A program made the position numbers and the translations under genes. The notes under the pieces were generated by a model. The model had not been told where the DNA came from and ran no database searches. It worked only from the letters and a program-made list of their open reading frames with translations. This document shows positions 62,475 to 64,000 of a stretch of 64,000 nucleotides of DNA, piece after piece. This DNA comes from Symbiodinium natans (lineage: Eukaryota > Sar > Dinophyceae > Suessiales > Symbiodiniaceae): positions 159,501 through 223,500 of the forward strand of contig CAJNDS010002707.1 of the NCBI GenBank assembly GCA_905221605.1, read 5' to 3'. Position 1 is the stretch's first letter. Each line of letters begins with the position of its first letter.

Positions 62475-64000
62475 GCTGGGGGGCCACCCCTAGAGTTCAG
62501 GGTTTAGGGTTTAGGGTTTAGGGTTTAGGGTTCAGGGTTTAGGGTTTAGGGTTTGGGGTTTCGGGTCTGGGGTTGGGATGTTAGGGTTTAGGGTTTAGGT
62601 AGGGTCTGGGGTGTAGGATGTAGGGCGCGCCAAACGGAAGCGCACTTTGTCCGCGCGCATTTGTCTGCAGACCTACCCACCCGAAGACCGCTAAGGCGTC
62701 TTCTCCATGTTGCTAGAAAGAAACACGCATGTCTTGCTACAAGGTGTTTTTGGCAAAGCCTGATGATGGTGTTTGTTTTTTCGGAGCTGCGTATGCTGGT
62801 TGCAGTGATGTTGGCCCCCTGCAGTCGATCAGTTTCTGTTTGTGCAGCTTGTTGAAGACTCAAGTGCTGCTAGCTGAAGACGCTTGCGGCGTGGGACACT
62901 TGGGGCACGAAGGGCATTTGGGACACACTTCCTAACAGCCCTAAAACTTACAATCCCGAAAAACCCTACACCCTGCTAGCCCTACACACCCTAAAAACCC
63001 TAGAGCCTTAAACGCCCTCAACTTAACACACTTGGGACACTTGTGTCACTTGGCTCGCTTGGTAAACCCTAAACCCTAGACCGCCTAGACCCTAAACCCT
63101 GAACCCTGAACCCTGAACCCTGAACCCTAAACCCTAAACCCTAAACCCTAAACCCTAAACCCGCAAGTGGTTTAAGGACATTTCCTTGACCCCTGAAGGT
63201 TCATGGGACTTAGCAGCCACCAGTTTGTAAATTTGGGGCGACTTATGCAAAGGCAGGGTAGGGGAAACATGATGTATAGGGCTTTAAGTAGGACCATGAC
63301 CTCTTTGCAAGCCGGTCAGGAAGTCTAATGAACTTTCGAGTCGGGATTTTTGTTCTGTATCACCATCCAAAGCATGCTGCTCGGGGGAAGCAAGGCCTCA
63401 AAATCTCGGAAGCCCCTTCAAACCCAACCCCTTCCACAGCAAATCTAGCATGATGTCGGTTTTGCCTAAACCCTATCCCCAACACCCTAAACCCTAAACC
63501 CTAAACCCTAAACCCGAAACCCGAAACCCTAAACCCTAAACCCTAAACACTAAACCCCAAACCCTAAACCCCAAACCCTAAACCCCGATGTAGGATGTAG
63601 GGTCCAGCCCGGAGGGCGCTCGGCCGAGAACCTGTGCCGACGCGTGGTGATCTCCAACGCCTTCGCGGCCAGGCGCTCCGAGGAGCTCAGGGAGGAAGGG
63701 TTGAAGGTGTAGGGTTGAGGGTTGAGGGTTTAGGGTTGAGGGTTTAGGGTTTAGGATTTAGAGTTTAGGGTTTAGGGCTTGGGGTTTAGGGTTTAGGGCT
63801 TCGGGCTTGGGGTTTAGGGTTAGGGTTTTAGGGGTGGGTTTTCGGGTCTAGGGCCTGCAGCTTTCAAAAGCAATGCGAGAGAACATGCATGTATGTGCCA
63901 ATCGCAAGGTATAGCTTCAGGCATGACGTGCCGAGACTTTCTTCTTCGACGCTTACAAGTGTTCATTGTGTGTTCCTAAGTGAACTTACCACAATGGGGT
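62475..64000. other. 3' flank: telomere-like tracts, one weak exon-like block
   Basis: TTTAGGG or CCCTAAA tracts at 62500-62600, 63060-63165, 63478-63590 and 63705-63830. The block 63605-63710 has coding composition (SAENLCRRVVISNAFAARRS) after an AG and could be a further exon of the TMEM117-like gene or of the next gene; no family is recognised. Between 62620 and 62940 a palindromic low-complexity cttgggacactt motif is the only feature. Confidence 0.4.

Overview
The window looks like nuclear DNA of a dinoflagellate, probably of the Suessiales/Symbiodiniaceae type. The evidence is pervasive TTTAGGG/CCCTAAA repeats, many short exons with GC-AG and GA-AG introns next to ordinary GT-AG ones, a match to the 3' end of the dinoflagellate spliced leader inside a retrotransposon LTR, and a copia-type element beside LINE remnants. 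It is not bacterial or viral. I see no tRNA, rRNA or CRISPR. All exon models are read by eye from frames and homology patterns remembered for the families; no search was run.

Layout. (1) 1-6.2 kb: minus-strand array of decayed leucine-rich-repeat (LRR) exon pairs, spread by an approximately 2.8 kb segmental duplication. (2) 6.2-17.9 kb: minus-strand multi-exon genes. These are a polytopic membrane protein (XK-related-like), a frameshifted unknown gene, a PDZ-like gene, an FASTK/OPR-like helical-repeat gene, unassigned exons, a second PDZ-like module, and an AKAP7-like 2H-phosphoesterase gene whose last exons join cleanly. (3) 18-38.3 kb: a retroelement pile-up at the switch between the two coding strands. 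It holds a broken plus-strand retroelement ORF (19.0-20.66 kb), a young 9,896 bp copia element with identical 372 bp LTRs (20,665-30,560, minus), a LINE whose 5' half (endonuclease and start of RT) is inverted relative to its 3' half (RT, RNase H, Zn finger), an unrecognised ORF that may have a divergent kinase-like fold, and an RT fragment. (4) 40.7-64 kb: plus-strand genes. These are a secreted endonuclease/exonuclease/phosphatase-like protein (40,702-41,705), a GFA/CENP-V-type zinc protein (43,173-48,095) and a TMEM117-like membrane protein (about 54.27-62.47 kb).

The introns of the last two genes are built largely of short telomere-like arrays in both orientations, small fold-back elements and other tandem repeats. 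In three places a telomere-like array lies between direct copies of the exon or splice-site sequence, as if array insertion duplicated its target. This is the strongest candidate for something undescribed here: telomeric-repeat DNA acting as an intron-forming insertion. A family of about 100 bp palindromic MITEs with 6-8 bp target-site duplications occurs in the same region.

The left genes are minus and the right genes are plus, so the retroelement-filled centre is a divergent strand-switch region of the kind expected between unidirectional dinoflagellate gene arrays.
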